A stretch of 64,000 bases of DNA from the NCBI GenBank assembly GCA_008828725.1, contig MEHQ01003696.1, positions 55,301 to 119,300 on the forward strand, read 5' to 3'. Below the pieces are notes generated by a model that worked only from the letters and a program-made list of their open reading frames with translations, ran no database searches and had not been told where the DNA came from. This document shows, in pieces, positions 43,741-55,259 of the stretch (position 1 is its first letter; every line of letters starts with the position of its first letter). Made by a program: the position numbers and the translations under genes. The DNA comes from Saccharina japonica. Its lineage: Eukaryota; Sar; Phaeophyceae; Laminariales; Laminariaceae.

Positions 43741-45219
43741 CTGGCAAATGCAATGTTCATTAACACGGAGGGGGTGGAACCCGATACCTTTCATAGAAAA
43801 AACACGAATAAGAATCATCATGGATACCTAATTATTGGTACCTGCAACTTTTTGAGGCCACCGGCGAACCCTCACGAACGATTTAAAAACATGATACATT
43901 CATAATTCATATTTCGAAGTTTCAGGACAAACTATGCAAGTAAACAACAGTTCAGAGCATGTTAGCAGATATTTAGACCCAGTCACGGGTACGTCATTTC
44001 CTAGATATTGTCTGGTAAGCCTTTGCGACTCTAAAACAAAATACCTCGCGTGGCTCAACAACGCCGGGACTGCACGGTACTATTTATATAGGATTATGAC
44101 CCTCGCGGGGCCCCGCCGTATGGAATTTAGCAACCATGGGGCAAACGGATATTGTGAACGGGATTTAGCCACCACAGGATTCGACGGGATTGCTGGTGTG
44201 GGATCCATGCGCCGCGGAATTCCCAGGACAGGATCCAGTAACGACGGAACTAAAGGGGATTTTCTGCGCGGGTTACGAAATGTCTGGGTACTGGACGCAG
44301 CTACAAGACGTGTTTGTTATTTCACGGTACTTCTAGTATTTTTCGGCGACCACGATGGTGGTAGTATAAGACATGTGTTGTTTGGCACGTGCTCCGGTCC
44401 GCAAGGTTACTGCAGTTGTGGGGTTGTGTACGGAGAGTAAATACATGTCAAATACCAAACACGTATCACATACACCTACAAGATTAACCTTAAGGGTTTG
44501 GATGGCTTGAAATCCCGGGAGTGTCGCAAGTTGAAATTGGGGGAACATCATCAGGCCTTCCTAGATGTATGATATGGTGTTGTTGAATGATAAAATATTT
44601 TTGCTGTTTCCACAAACAAGAAACGTACCCGTATCTGTTTACGATAGTGCGAAGCAATCTGGCTCGATGTTGACCGAAGGAGCCCCTCAACGAATTACGT
44701 CGACGGCAGTACATGGGCTGTAATGGTGATCGAGAGCTGTTGTGGGCGGTACTCACACGCGTTAGCATACCAGCCAAGATGTTTATCATAATCCGCCAAT
44801 TCCACGACAGCATGCGCGCTTGCATGCGCACAGATGATGGTGAACACTCAAAATGGTCTATGTCACCCAGGGGCTGCGATAGGACGGCGTGCTGTGGCCG
44901 TTGCTGTTCATCGTGTGTTTCGCTGCTGTGATACACATTGTTCTCGTACACTTCAGCGAAGACGAAGACATAATTGGTAATTTGCTCCACCTCGAGGAGA
45001 AAGAAGTGGTCGGAATAGAGGTGCCATTGACATGCGTGCAAAGGGCAGTGTGGGGTATGCATGCTGTAGACCGAAGATGCAGGAATTGTCTCGAAGTCCG
45101 CGGAAGGACATACTAAAATGACGACAGTCATCGTGACTGTTTCGAAGCAGCAGGCCTCACGGTCTCGGAAAATAAGACGGAGACGATTCTTCTACGAACA
45201 CGGGACCATACATCCCCTG
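43741..45219. other. Intergenic ~1.5 kb; weak frames on both strands
   Basis: A 168-codon plus frame (43934-44440) and a 213-codon minus frame (45131-44490) lie here. Neither has a recognised domain, paralogue or codon signal I can defend. Confidence 0.4.
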
Positions 45220-45770
45220 CTCCGCCTCTCGTTATCGAAGGTCAGAGGTATAGCCAGACGAGTCAGTTCTTACATCTCGGCGGCACTATCCACGAAGACA
45301 CTTGACCTCTCGCTCGAAATCGGGCGTCGGACCCGTCTCATGCTGGCATACCTAAACAAATTTGGACCGGAGTCGTACGGCTTGAAGACGGCCCCGCTTA
45401 GTCTAAAGGCTCGCACTGAAAGGCCAAGATGATTGAGACCCTGCATTGCGGATGTATGACGTGGCTTCTCAGTGGACAACACTTCGCTAAGCTCCAGGCA
45501 GTGCGCCACGAAGTCCGTTTACGTGTCATTGGCTTCAAGCGTCGACAGCGCGGCGACTACACGACCTTCTCGTACGCCAAGGCTCTCAAGCAGACACGAT
45601 GCAAGAGCATTGAAACAACCATCCGTAGACGGCAGCTGGTTTTCCAGGGGGCCGTGGCACGGCATTACAAGGGACGACTACCCAGTCGGGCGATGCGGGA
45701 CAATGACGGGTGGGGAGGGACGCAGACCGGGCGGACAACCAAAGACTTGGCATGGTATTGTCTGCTAATC
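45220..45770 (+). pseudogene. LINE-type reverse transcriptase, C-terminal remnant
   Basis: The first frame ends with LEIGRRTRLMLAYLNKFGPE and GLKTAPLSLKART, and a second frame, one base shifted at about 45425-45430, continues MIETLHCGCMTW, then KLQAVRHEVRLRVIGF and SIETTIRRRQLVFQGAVAR. This order (basic helix, ETLxxGCxTW, RRR-LxF-G-xxR) is what lies after the thumb of many non-LTR retrotransposon ORF2 proteins. The catalytic YxDD region and the endonuclease are missing, so only the 3' end of an element is present, as expected for 5'-truncated LINE copies. The frameshift shows it is dead. Confidence 0.75.
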
Positions 45771-45981
45771 TTACTGCGTTGCAGCGTAGTATCTCTGTGT
45801 GGTACTTTTGTGACCAAATAACTGGTATGGTGCGGGAACGTGTAACCCTGAATTTACTTGAACGGTCGTAACTTTTGATTGCGATCGCCGGTTTCAAACA
45901 TAAATACATCTCCATGACCTCCTTGATAAAACGAATAAGAGTGATGGAAAAAATGTATGTTATATTCAAGTAAATAATGTT

Positions 45982-46075
45982 CCCAAAAAAACAAAAAAAA
46001 AAACGAGCTCCGTGTGATTCGAACCCCCGATACAGGGGTAACATCGTGCATATTTTACCACACAGGCACGAAAAC
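45982..46075 (-). other. tRNA-like sequence followed by a T-run
   Basis: On the minus strand a GTGCCTGTGTGGT stretch (A-box-like) is followed ~35 bases later by GGGTTCGAATCACAC (B-box) and then, at 46003-45986, by an 11-T run that would stop RNA polymerase III. The T-stem pairs at only three of five positions and no acceptor stem forms, so it is a tRNA pseudogene or SINE head. Confidence 0.45.
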
Positions 46076-46818
46076 AAGATGGATCAACGCGGAAACAAGC
46101 TCATATATAGCACATACCTTCACGGGGTTGGTATGCCAAAAAAACAAATGTCGACCCCCGTCCCACGTTATCGCCAATATACCTCCACAGTGTTTTTATA
46201 TAATTTTAGACTAGAAGTGGTTTAAAAATAAACAAACTGTTGTTTCGTTTATATTTGGCCGGGTCCTGACGGGGATCGGGGATGATTCAGATGCCATAAA
46301 ATCGCTAAGGAAGCAAGCTCTCCAAATCTGCAACTTGTTTCGGCGAGATTGCTGTAGTTGTTGAGAAATGGCTATGCTTGTCCGGTGAAGTGCCTTCACG
46401 GCGACGGTCAACACTCGATTGTGAGCTTGACAGCGCGATATCGCATGTTTGAATAGGCTCATTCGAAAGCTCCTGCGAAGAGCTTTCCGAGGTACATTTT
46501 AGATCTGCTCAATTGGTGTAGGACCCGTGTTTTTTTTATCGAAATCCCCAAAAATCGGGTAACAAATGCTCGCACCATACCTCTCTACGATGAAAATTGG
46601 CACGGACACGGGGTGTGCTGATGTCGATGGGAAGGCGGATGGTTTAATGTGAAGAACAAACAAACATTGGTGATGAGCTCGAATATCACGTCCACCATGT
46701 AAAGGCGAAGGCCGTTTCCTAAAAGCAAATACGTAGGTTCATAAATAGACCCCGTTTGAGCAAGGGCAAAACAACTGCATCTTATGGAATTCAAAACAGA
46801 CAGTGTTATCACAAAACA
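46076..46818. other. Intergenic; SINE-2-like fragment at 46668-46735
   Basis: GAGCTCGAATATCACGTCCA at 46676 resembles the SINE-2 B-box region at 2731 (GAGTTCGAATCTCACCTCCA). Otherwise nothing recognised. Confidence 0.45.
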
Positions 46819-46912
46819 ATATGTGAACATCAGTTTGTATCATGCCACTTCGACCATTACGTTCTGCGCCCCGAGATTGGTACAGGGTAGAGGTTATAAA
46901 CTGATGTTCATA
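46819..46912. repeat. Imperfect inverted repeat (hairpin)
   Basis: ATATGTGAACATCAGTTTGT is inverted at the right as ATAAACTGATGTTCATAT, about 95 bases across. It may be a small MITE. Confidence 0.6.
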
Positions 46913-47836
46913 TTTGTGCCATTGTACATGTTTTATACTGATAAATAGTTTTAGTATGGCATCAGTACTCGTATTATTCATCTACCCGACACACCAACCA
47001 GTAGAGCGGCTGCATATACAGACTGAAGCGGTCGCGTACAAGCCAACGCTCGTCTGGCCTTCAACTAGGAACTAGCCTGCACTCGCCCGGCAGTCAGCCA
47101 GGAACTATCACTACGGCATCGGGGAGGGACGATGCGGTGGATGTGGTAGATCGTCAGGGGGTTTGTTGTAGACGATATATGTCTGGCATCGCGTACGATG
47201 TATACCGCCACCAGGTCTACTCGTACCGCTGTCCGTTGTTGCCCTGAGCTTATGTTTTATCATACCCACCAACTAAAGAGCCGACACGATGCTCTCGACT
47301 CGCCGAGCACGCTCGGTATCTGGGTGCCGTCGCTGCTCGCTTGGCGTTCAGAGGCGGCACGTTATGGGCGATGGTGGGGGTAACTCGGTTCTAACTTTTT
47401 ATTTGTACGAGAAAGTCCGATCGGGGTACGTCGTACCTTCAGCTGCTCCAATAAAATGCTACTGGCGCTGTATGCGTACATGATACATACTATAAAGACC
47501 TACCAGGTATAAATTCACGTAAACCTGGGTCGGTCGTTAGTTATGAGTAGACCGTAAGACAGTGTTTTCCGTGACAAACGGCCCAACTTTCGCTGGACAG
47601 CTCTTCAAAATAGCTTTTCGCTTTTCACGTTTTGCTGGCAGCAACCTGACTAGTCCATAGTCCATACTTTGTAAGCAACGACTACACTGAGCATAGGAGG
47701 ACAACGCAAGGCAGAGCATGGCCGGCATTTGCACAGCAGCAACTTCGTCGCCAACTGCTGTGCCGGAGACATCGTATTACAGGTCATCAGACAGAGCTGA
47801 TCATCGACACATCAGCAGCACACAATCAACTACACG
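46913..47836. other. Intergenic, nothing recognised
   Basis: No repeat partner or coding signal recognised. Confidence 0.4.
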
Positions 47837-48128
47837 GATCTACATTATTTGACTTTTTCGTCGCGCGTGTCGCGACACGCCGCGGACACTACCACGGCAC
47901 GCCGCAATACGTGCCGCGGCATTTCGCGATATGCTGTGGCATGTCGCGGCAAGCCGCGACACGTAGGGTCAGGGTTAGGGTTGGGGTTAGGGTTAGGGTC
48001 AGCGACACTCGCCGCGACACTCCCCGCAACACTCGCCGCGCCATGCCGCGGCGTGTCGCGACACGTGTCGTGACATGTCGCGACACGTGTCGCGACACAT
48101 GCCACGAGCAAGTCAAATAATGTACATC
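47837..48128. mobile_element. Telomere-core TIR element, family T1, copy 2
   Basis: Same ~22-base ends as 7377-7571 (GATCTACATTATTTGACTTT and its inverse). The core is longer: palindromic CGCGACAC/GCCGCGGC words on both sides of a telomere-like tract at 47963-48000 that mixes AGGGTT, GGGGTT and AGGGTC. Same orientation as copy 1. Confidence 0.85.
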
Positions 48129-49339
48129 TCTCATCGACGCTGCGGTAGCGCATGCCTAAGTACTGTGGCTGAGAGCGCGGGAGCTACACGCAGCAGAAGC
48201 AACGGGCAGAAACAGCGGGTGCTTTGGTGCACAACCCCCATAACGTAGTTGCTCGACGGCCGACATTTGTACAGCACCAGGGAGAGACACCAGCATACAG
48301 ACTATCAGCTAAAAGAGCTCATGACATACTGCTGTACAACCGGCATTGTGTGAGCGTAGAGAGATACACAATCATACAGACTATCGCAGAGCTCATGATG
48401 TTCTGCTGTACTGCAGTACAGCACGCAGGACTCAGTCGACTTCTGCGGCGGTAGCTCAGGCGGAAGGAGTGTGGCTGCGGGGACGGAACTGCTATATTCT
48501 GTGATAATATGCGTTTATTGATGTGCTGCTGCTGGACAGATCACAGACCATCGGGTAGTATTGTAGCGTAGTTGCTCGCCCGGTGAATAGCTTGTTTTGC
48601 TTTTGCACTTTCCGTCTGCGCAAGAGGCACTTTTTTTTCATTTTTTTACAGGAACTCCACTTGAAATCCACCGGAAATCCTATGTAAAATAGTACTGAAT
48701 GCGCCAAGAAAGTAAACAAATCGTATCAGTACGAAGTACGTTCCAGGTTACGAGTATCATACAATCCGTACACCGCCACTATGAACGAGGAGAGGAGAGT
48801 GTCTTTGTTATCTTCGGGTCAGACGACAAACGCAGGTACATATTGTCGACTCGTCTATGGACCAGCATAGACCACAGCTTAGACGGCCGCTTTGTACAGT
48901 AGTGTTTGTTGCTGCTCTGCTACTGCTGAGGTACTGCATACGGGGCGGGCACAACCTTACTACTGTACTTATCTTGCGTCGCCCGCACTTGGACGGTTTG
49001 CTGCATGCTAGGTTTTAATGTACTGTAAAATTGCAACTCATTGTGGCCACACTAATCCCCCATACAACTGCAATTGTTTTCGGACTAGCACAAACCCAAC
49101 TACAAGTAAAATCGCATTCGTGAAGGAATCAACTCTCACCTTACAGCCACTCCAAAGGAAAGCCTTGTTTATACGAAATAAATATCTATATATATGCTGG
49201 TACCTCGTGTTTAGTGGTCTCGGTATCACATGGGGAAAACGTGTTTTTTTGGTCACGCCTGTACAAAAGTCGACCCCTGCCGAAAAACTTACAAAATGAA
49301 CTCTTAAACAGAAGAGTCAAAAGGGGTCCATTCTGAACA
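48129..49339. other. Intergenic ~1.2 kb, nothing recognised
   Basis: Short frames and simple T-runs only. Confidence 0.4.
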
Positions 49340-49600
49340 TCAAAACAAGTTGCATATGAAAAACGTAAGAAACGGCTTTATAAGCAAATTTTCTTAAATA
49401 ATAATCTAGAAAACACTCTTCCTGGGTCCCCTCGGATTATATGCTATCCAGAAGTTGTGGCTAGGCACGTACGACCCCATACGAAGACCAAATACCCCGC
49501 TACTGATATGGGGGGACAGCAGTGTTATAATTTATAATGCGAGTGCTTACCAATAGGCCAACGGGCTATTTACTATGCTCGCCTGGAGACCAGTTTTTCA
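49340..49600 (+). mobile_element. Diverged SINE-2-related copy
   Basis: Shares with 2760-2990 the order CTCT-CTGGGTCCCC, CGACC-CAT, AAATACCCCGC and ACCA-TA-GCCAACGG. The B-box region is missing. Confidence 0.5.
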
Positions 49601-50415
49601 TCGATGACGTCGCCATAGTAGTATATACGGATACTATTAATAACTGTATATAAGGGTCCCGCGCCTAAGCTCGAGGAGTATGTTTTGGGATTATAACATT
49701 TGATTTAAACATTACGTACCACCTGCGAGTGGTACACTCCGGGGTGTGGTGTACACCGTACAGGGTGATGCCGCACGCCGTACGTGCCCCTATAATACAC
49801 GTTGTTGTTGATGGTGTGTCCCCTATCCCCAGAGAATCGTTCGGCTTGTGTGTCGTTTTGTCGTATGATATACTTCGTATACTATTACCGTAGATCACTT
49901 CGTAAGAGACATTGTTATTAATACTAAGAGCGCGATATTTTGAGGAAAATAAGAGCTTCGAGAGACGTTATATTGAAGACGCCCTTTTCTCGATCAAGAA
50001 ATCCAGCCTGGGCCAGCTTCCCTGCTTGTTATAAGGTGTTGTCTACTACTGAACTGTACATAGACAATCAGCCGAAACGCTGTACTCGACAAGACAGGAG
50101 GGAAATAGCACAGCATCTCACAAGCGGCGTCAAACGAGCTGACACTTGGCGAGGGAGGGGAAGATGATTAGCGATGGACAATGGCTTGGTGGTGGCGACG
50201 GGAGATGTTCGCCAGTCGTCGTTTGGGACACCCCAATCGTATAAAACCAAAACAGTAGATTGGAGGTTCTGTGTGCAAGCGGACACGCACACTTGAAGCC
50301 ATGTTTGGACATCCGCGTGGGAAGCCTTTGGAGGCTAATCTTCGAGAATAACTACGTATGGATCACTTAGACGCAGAGAAAGCGTGAAACGAAGCCACCC
50401 AAACCATATACCAGC
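49601..50415. other. Intergenic; half copy of the 5247-5424 MITE at 49985-50060
   Basis: The right half of the ATACAGTACAGG MITE is recognised by TCAAGAAATCCAGCCTGG. The rest is unrecognised. Confidence 0.5.
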
Positions 50416-50916
50416 TTATCGACAATCATAGCGGTCAAGTCCAACTTCAACGTGCGGGTCTCTTTGGAAAGGAGCTCGAAAATGTGGGCATAAGCGTACA
50501 CTCACATGCACCTGTTTTGGGGGAACTCTCGAAGTTCGTTGGTCGCATCGTCGTATTGGGTTGTTCAAAAACATTCCATCAACAAGCCCATCGTGTGCGA
50601 CATAATGCATATCACCTACGGGGACACCCTCGGGGCTACGGCTTCCTCCACGGTCAGAGAGTTCCGACGACGGTCGTGCAGCATCTCCCCCTGGCGTAGC
50701 AGCGATCGTTGGCGCTGGCTGCCCACCGAACTCCCCTGGCGCCTCGGCTTCGCGCCTCATCCGCCTTATCAACAATATCATCGTCTGTATTCTCTGCCCA
50801 GTGGACGGTATCAACATATAGCGATGTTCCTCGTTGTATGCGACCTCTCTCATCAGCTCCTCGAGAGCAATGACCAGCTCTAACAATGCCCGAGGGTGTC
50901 CAACTGTATCCGCCAT
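50416..50916 (-). CDS. Hypothetical protein, 166 residues, unrecognised
   Basis: The frame opens after a TAA near 50943 and has its first ATG at 50916. Residues 10-60 are strongly helix-prone with regular charge (LLELVIALEELMREVAYNEE, then IQTMILLIRRMRREAEAP), which looks like protein and unlike the surrounding frames. A Gly/Pro/Ser-rich stretch follows, then an unremarkable basic tail. No family recognised and no paralogue in the window. A plus-strand frame of 125 codons overlaps it and is treated as its shadow. It could also be a transposon protein fragment. Confidence 0.35.
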   Translation of the reverse strand: MADTVGHPRALLELVIALEELMREVAYNEEHRYMLIPSTGQRIQTMILLIRRMRREAEAPGEFGGQPAPTIAATPGGDAARPSSELSDRGGSRSPEGVPVGDMHYVAHDGLVDGMFLNNPIRRCDQRTSRVPPKQVHVSVRLCPHFRAPFQRDPHVEVGLDRYDCR

Positions 50917-51739
50917 GAGGCGAATGCTCGTACCAACGCTTTATTGGGCAGTTTGGTAGCACCCAGGCGAGGTGTGTTTTAGATCCAATGTACCTGGTGT
51001 AGTAATGTGTCGATCCTCCACAGACAGGGTATAGACGCAGGATGAGTGATGTGTCAGGCCATCATGAAGTCACGCACATGCTCAACAGACGAAAAAGTCG
51101 AACCACTCGATAATAGGCAGATAGCCCGAACCGAGACGTATCTGTGATCTATGAAAGCTGACGTTTCGTTGACAATCAGATTTCAGGAGTGGTCCAAACG
51201 TTGGCTGTGTTTATTTATTCTGTTTCGTTTTTTTCCTCCCTCGGTTCCTCCAGAGGTACTTTTTCTGTAGTAATCTACTTAAGAGTTACTGAAACTTGCC
51301 CTGTGACCGGATTACGTAATCTCGTGCTTGTTGCTTACGGTGAACTGTTTTCGCCGTGAGCACGGTGATTTACTACTGAGATGGGCCCCTTCGGGCAAAC
51401 AAATATAAGAGCAAATAATTAACAAATACGTTTTTAGCTTTTCAGTTGCAGTACTACAGCAGTACGCGACAGCACTTAAGAATTTCCTATTTAAACTCAG
51501 CCTCGCGTCTTATTTCCTCTTCACATGCCATCCACCACTCATAATTCACAAGATCTTCATTGGAAACACGATAGATAATGCTCTTCAGGACTACGGGCAT
51601 CAAATATTATCTTCGCCACCTTCAACGATTCTGCTTATTAATTAAGCACTACTCGTACTTAGGGGTTGTCGCTACCCAATCCACATGGCCTACGTTAGGT
51701 GCGTTGGGCGTCGATTCTCTCCCCCTGCTACCAACCATA
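50917..51739. other. Intergenic, nothing recognised
   Basis: No repeat partner or coding signal recognised. Confidence 0.4.
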
Positions 51740-52440
51740 AGCAGAAACGCTGGGTGTTCTTGGATTGTCTAGAAGGCTTTGCCTACGCTTGGGAATGCGG
51801 GGACGATTCACCAGCATCCCCTGCTATTGGTTTATGTATTTAGTATGGAGTTGGTTTATATAGGAAATACTAATAGTGTGGTACTACGGTTTATGGATTG
51901 GTCTGATTTTGTTGATAACCCTAAGCAGAAATGCATGGTGATGTTGTATTGTCTAGAAGGCCTTGCCTACCCTTGGGAATGCGGGGACGACTCACCAACG
52001 TCCCCTGCTATTGGTTTATATATGTTTTAGTATGTTGTTGGTTTATATTGGAAATAGTATCGTACTGCGGTTTATGGATGGTCTAATTTAGTTTATAACC
52101 CTGACTAAGCAGAGACGCTGGGTGGTGTTGTATTGTCTAGAAGGCCTTGCCTACGCTTGGGAATGAGGGGACGATCCACCAACATCCCCTGCTATTGGTT
52201 TATATAGGAAATAGTATGGTACTGCGGTATATGGATGGTCTGATTTCGTTTATATCCCTTAAGCAGAAGCGCTGGATGGTGTTGTATTGTCTAGAAGGCC
52301 TTGCTACCCTTGGGAATGCGGGGACGATTCACCAACATCCCCGGCTATTGGTTTATATATGTTTTAGTATGGAGTTGGTTTATATAAGAAATTGTATGGT
52401 ACTGCGGTTTATAGATGGTCTGATTTCGTCCATTCAGGTT
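51740..52440 (+). repeat. 184-bp satellite-like tandem repeat, four units
   Basis: The word ATTGTCTAGAAGGC starts at 51764, 51948, 52132 and 52286, giving periods of 184, 184 and 154. Each unit continues CTTGGGAATG-GGGGACGAT and CCCTGCTATTGGTTTATAT. The last interval is short by ~30 bases that correspond to a missing ATATGTTTTAGTATG segment. Coding frames through the units are not conserved. Confidence 0.9.
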
Positions 52441-52577
52441 TTAATATGGTATGTACCCCCCTATACGCCGGAGGGCGCCTAGATCAAAATTTTGACACCC
52501 CCCCCCCTCCTATATTTGGTTTCCCGAAAATAAAATTTGGAGTGTGGTGTCGGATTTGTTTTTTTTCGGAGACCCCT

Positions 52578-52628
52578 GGGCTATGATATGACCCTCGAAA
52601 ATTATTTGGGAGGGTCATATCATAGCCC
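52578..52628. repeat. Perfect 19-bp inverted repeat (hairpin)
   Basis: GGGCTATGATATGACCCTC at 52578-52596 is exactly inverted at 52610-52628 with a 13-base loop. It could act in an RNA or mark a very small foldback element. No T-run follows. Confidence 0.85.
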
Positions 52629-52994
52629 ATATTATGCCCGTATAGAACAAACCAACCAACACAAACAAAAAATACCACAATAAAAGACTCTCCACTCACC
52701 GAGAAAAACACATCACTCCCTTCAACAGAATAAGAGCGAACGAAAACGACAGATACATATGATATGGTAACAGAACAAGCTCAAGAAAGCCCCGGACTAA
52801 AGACTACTTGGAGCACTGATTCAGGAATTTGGGAGGTCTGCAAATGCCTGAGTCTAGTTCTAAGTCGTCTGCATGTTTTGTCGAAATATCTACTATTAAT
52901 AGAACGTACGCCTACTTGGCCTCAGATTCCTGAGCCATTCTCCCCTCTCGTATGTGAGGGGCCTCGTTAACATTTAAGTGTAGTCCTACACCAG

Positions 52995-53516
52995 CAGTGC
53001 ATCAGACAGGACGATCGCCGAGAAGACCTCGACCAGTAGGCTGAATCCCAGAGTGAATATCACGATGTCGCGGGTAAGCAAAGCGTCGTACGCTATCAGT
53101 TCCTCTATATCGGTGCTGTCTAGCGTGTCGTCGCTATCGAGATCACCGACAACCCCATCGAAACACACGGCCAGCTGAGACATCTCGTAGATGATGACGG
53201 CAGCGGAGAGCGCGTTTCCGACTACGAACGTCACCCATCTGGTTGGACTGTCTTCTTGCTTTATTTTCCCTTCTCCGCTCTGTCCATCCTGCTCTGCGCC
53301 ACTAGCAGACGATGAAATATGCTCAGCATGGCTTTGGGGGGGGGGATTTCCTCCCCACCCAAATGCGGGCCTGTTATCGGCCACTCGAACATTCTGCGCG
53401 CAATCCAGGGAACTATTTGGTGCCGATGGGTAGACGTTGTTCGGTCGCAAGAACTCGCGTGCGGGCTTTGGGTTTTCTGCTGAGAACAAAAGACGGAGGT
53501 TCATCAAGCAGAACAC
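52995..53516 (-). pseudogene. Multi-pass membrane protein, family copy D (truncated)
   Basis: Nearly identical to copy F from the start through membrane segments 1 (WVTFVVGNALSAAVIIYEMS) and 2 (MFTLGFSLLVEVFSAIVLS region), then homology stops at about 53000 and the frame ends 3-4 codons later. Residues after ~170 of 322 are missing, including the C..GGS loop and the FW..YRxG block, so a working protein is unlikely. Its N-terminal ~60 residues differ from F by many changes and in-frame indels although both the membrane part and the 5' flank match closely. The frame continues upstream through a CAG acceptor-like site (near 53470) without a stop. Confidence 0.8.
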
Positions 53517-54600
53517 GTACGCGAAACAATTGGGACATTGAGGGGGGTTTTGTTAGAGTCAAGATAAACGTATTGTCCATCCGTGTGTTGTGAAGGCACG
53601 CGAGGGCTCTGCGCTGGTCGTGAAGCGCGTCAAGTAAAATTTCAGGTTGTGTCCAATTTGCGTCCATTCATCATGCTCAGTTTAGTCAATTGTGCTCAGA
53701 GGTTGAGGTGTGCGTATCGATTCCGCTGGTACGGACATCGACGTTGATCTCGGACGCGTGCAGAGGTAGGGGTAGCATTCCTAAAGACATTTTGTGAGAC
53801 TGCGCACTCGAGGATCTCTATGTATCACCCAAGCATTAGCATTGAGGGATTTTAAGCACAGCCCGGCACATAATTCCACGAATCCGGCACTACATACTAC
53901 ATATTGTACAGTACTGTGATCCCTCTGTAGTGTCGGTATTCTCCGGCGAAAACCACTGGCACTATCGCGGCAACCGGCACTACTCTGCACGCTGTAACGC
54001 CGGTGAACCCCATACGTGCCGAGCGATTCCACAAGTACTATAGCGCGTATAGCCGGTACTGGTTCACGGGACTATAGCGGGACCACTACGGTATATCGAA
54101 TGAGAGTGTACCTTGTAGTACTGCACTGTGCACACACACATATCTGACTATAATTACAAGTATATTGTGCCCAAAGCGGGAGTGCTGTCCCTAAGGGTTA
54201 AAAATGGAGTCTACATTTGTTGGGCAGTTACTCGGTTGATGAACCCGTCGATGAAAACCGTTTGAGCCAAAGGTGCAATTCCAATGCCTACCGTAGCCTG
54301 GCTCTTATAGCAACCATGACCTGAAATGAACAGGTGTGGTGCCCTGTGCGTTTGGGATGGGGCTATATCCACGGTTTGTCGAAGTCGTGTGTTTCCCTTT
54401 ACGCCCACCCTTCGGTATGTTGTCGAAGTTGGTGTGTTATACATGTTAAGTTGTGGTTCGTGGCCACGCCTTTGTAGCGTTTCTGCTGGAAACACGGATC
54501 AACCTTCGAGGACGAAGAGGTAGCCTCCCCCTGGCCTGACGGAACATTCAAACGTATACGATCGGAACCCTACTCGTACCAATGTTTACTCCTTGTAAGC
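53517..54600 (-). repeat. 5' flank of copy D, duplicated at 62856-64000
   Basis: Nearly base-for-base the same as 62856-64000, with small indels (for example GACTGCGCACTCGAGGATC at 53800 against a tandemly repeated version at 63205-63250). The D/F duplication therefore covers at least 1.55 kb and continues beyond the right edge of the window in the F copy. Confidence 0.9.
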
Positions 54601-54984
54601 CAAACAAAAAAAATAGTTTTGAATGCCGTTTATTTACGAACACATTCAGTATTCGTACAGAGACTACTGCTTTCTGTACCGTAGTAGCATACCGGTATCT
54701 GTAGTATATACAAAGAAACTGAACCAAATCGAGCCCTTCTCACACCAACGCAGCACATAACCACAGGTTTCCTCGATGGTCTACCAATGTAGGCCATGGT
54801 CCCGGAACGAACCGGACCGCTGCGAGTACGCCAGGGCCTGGCGGCCGTAAACTCTCTAGGGTCTCCAGAACAGAAAATAGACATTGGAAAATTGACTACA
54901 CTAAAAATGACGAATACAGCGTCGACCACCCCATGATTGGATGATAAAACATTGGTGTTCAAAGCACAAAGAAGGCGTGCGTTA
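54601..54984. other. Intergenic, nothing recognised
   Basis: Part of a long minus frame that I reject because it runs through the T2 element. Confidence 0.4.
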
Positions 54985-55259
54985 TGTGCAGATTGCACCT
55001 GCAAAATATTTTGTGCAGGCTGTGTGTGGCCAATTTCATCCTTGCCCGTCGACCCAGACCAAGCCAACCCCAGACACACCCCTAACCCTAACCCGAACCC
55101 CAACCCCTTGGGGGGCACGAGGTCGGCAGGGGCAGCCATGCGGCTCCGCCGCGTGTTTGGATGGCGTTTTTCCAAAAAATAACATGCCGCCCAAAAGGCC
55201 AGCCTCACACATTGAAACCAGCATCCTGCACAAAAACGTTTGCAGGTGCAACCTGCACG
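54985..55259. mobile_element. Telomere-core TIR element, family T2, copy 2 (inverted)
   Basis: Ends TGTGCAGATTGCACCTGCAA and its inverse at 55240-55259. The core matches copy 1 (9492-9769) in the opposite orientation, with the C-rich telomere-like strand (CCCTAACCC, CCGAACCC) on + at 55078-55108. The outer TIR bases differ from copy 1 in a compensating way: both ends of each copy agree with each other better than with the other copy. Confidence 0.85.

Noticed and set aside
43192..43905. 237-codon plus-strand open frame rich in Pro, Gly and Arg
   Set aside because: It is the translation of the GGCCC array; sister arrays do not keep the frame.
44490..45131. 213-codon minus frame
   Set aside because: It overlaps the upstream side of the LINE remnant, no recognisable motif, competing frames on the other strand.
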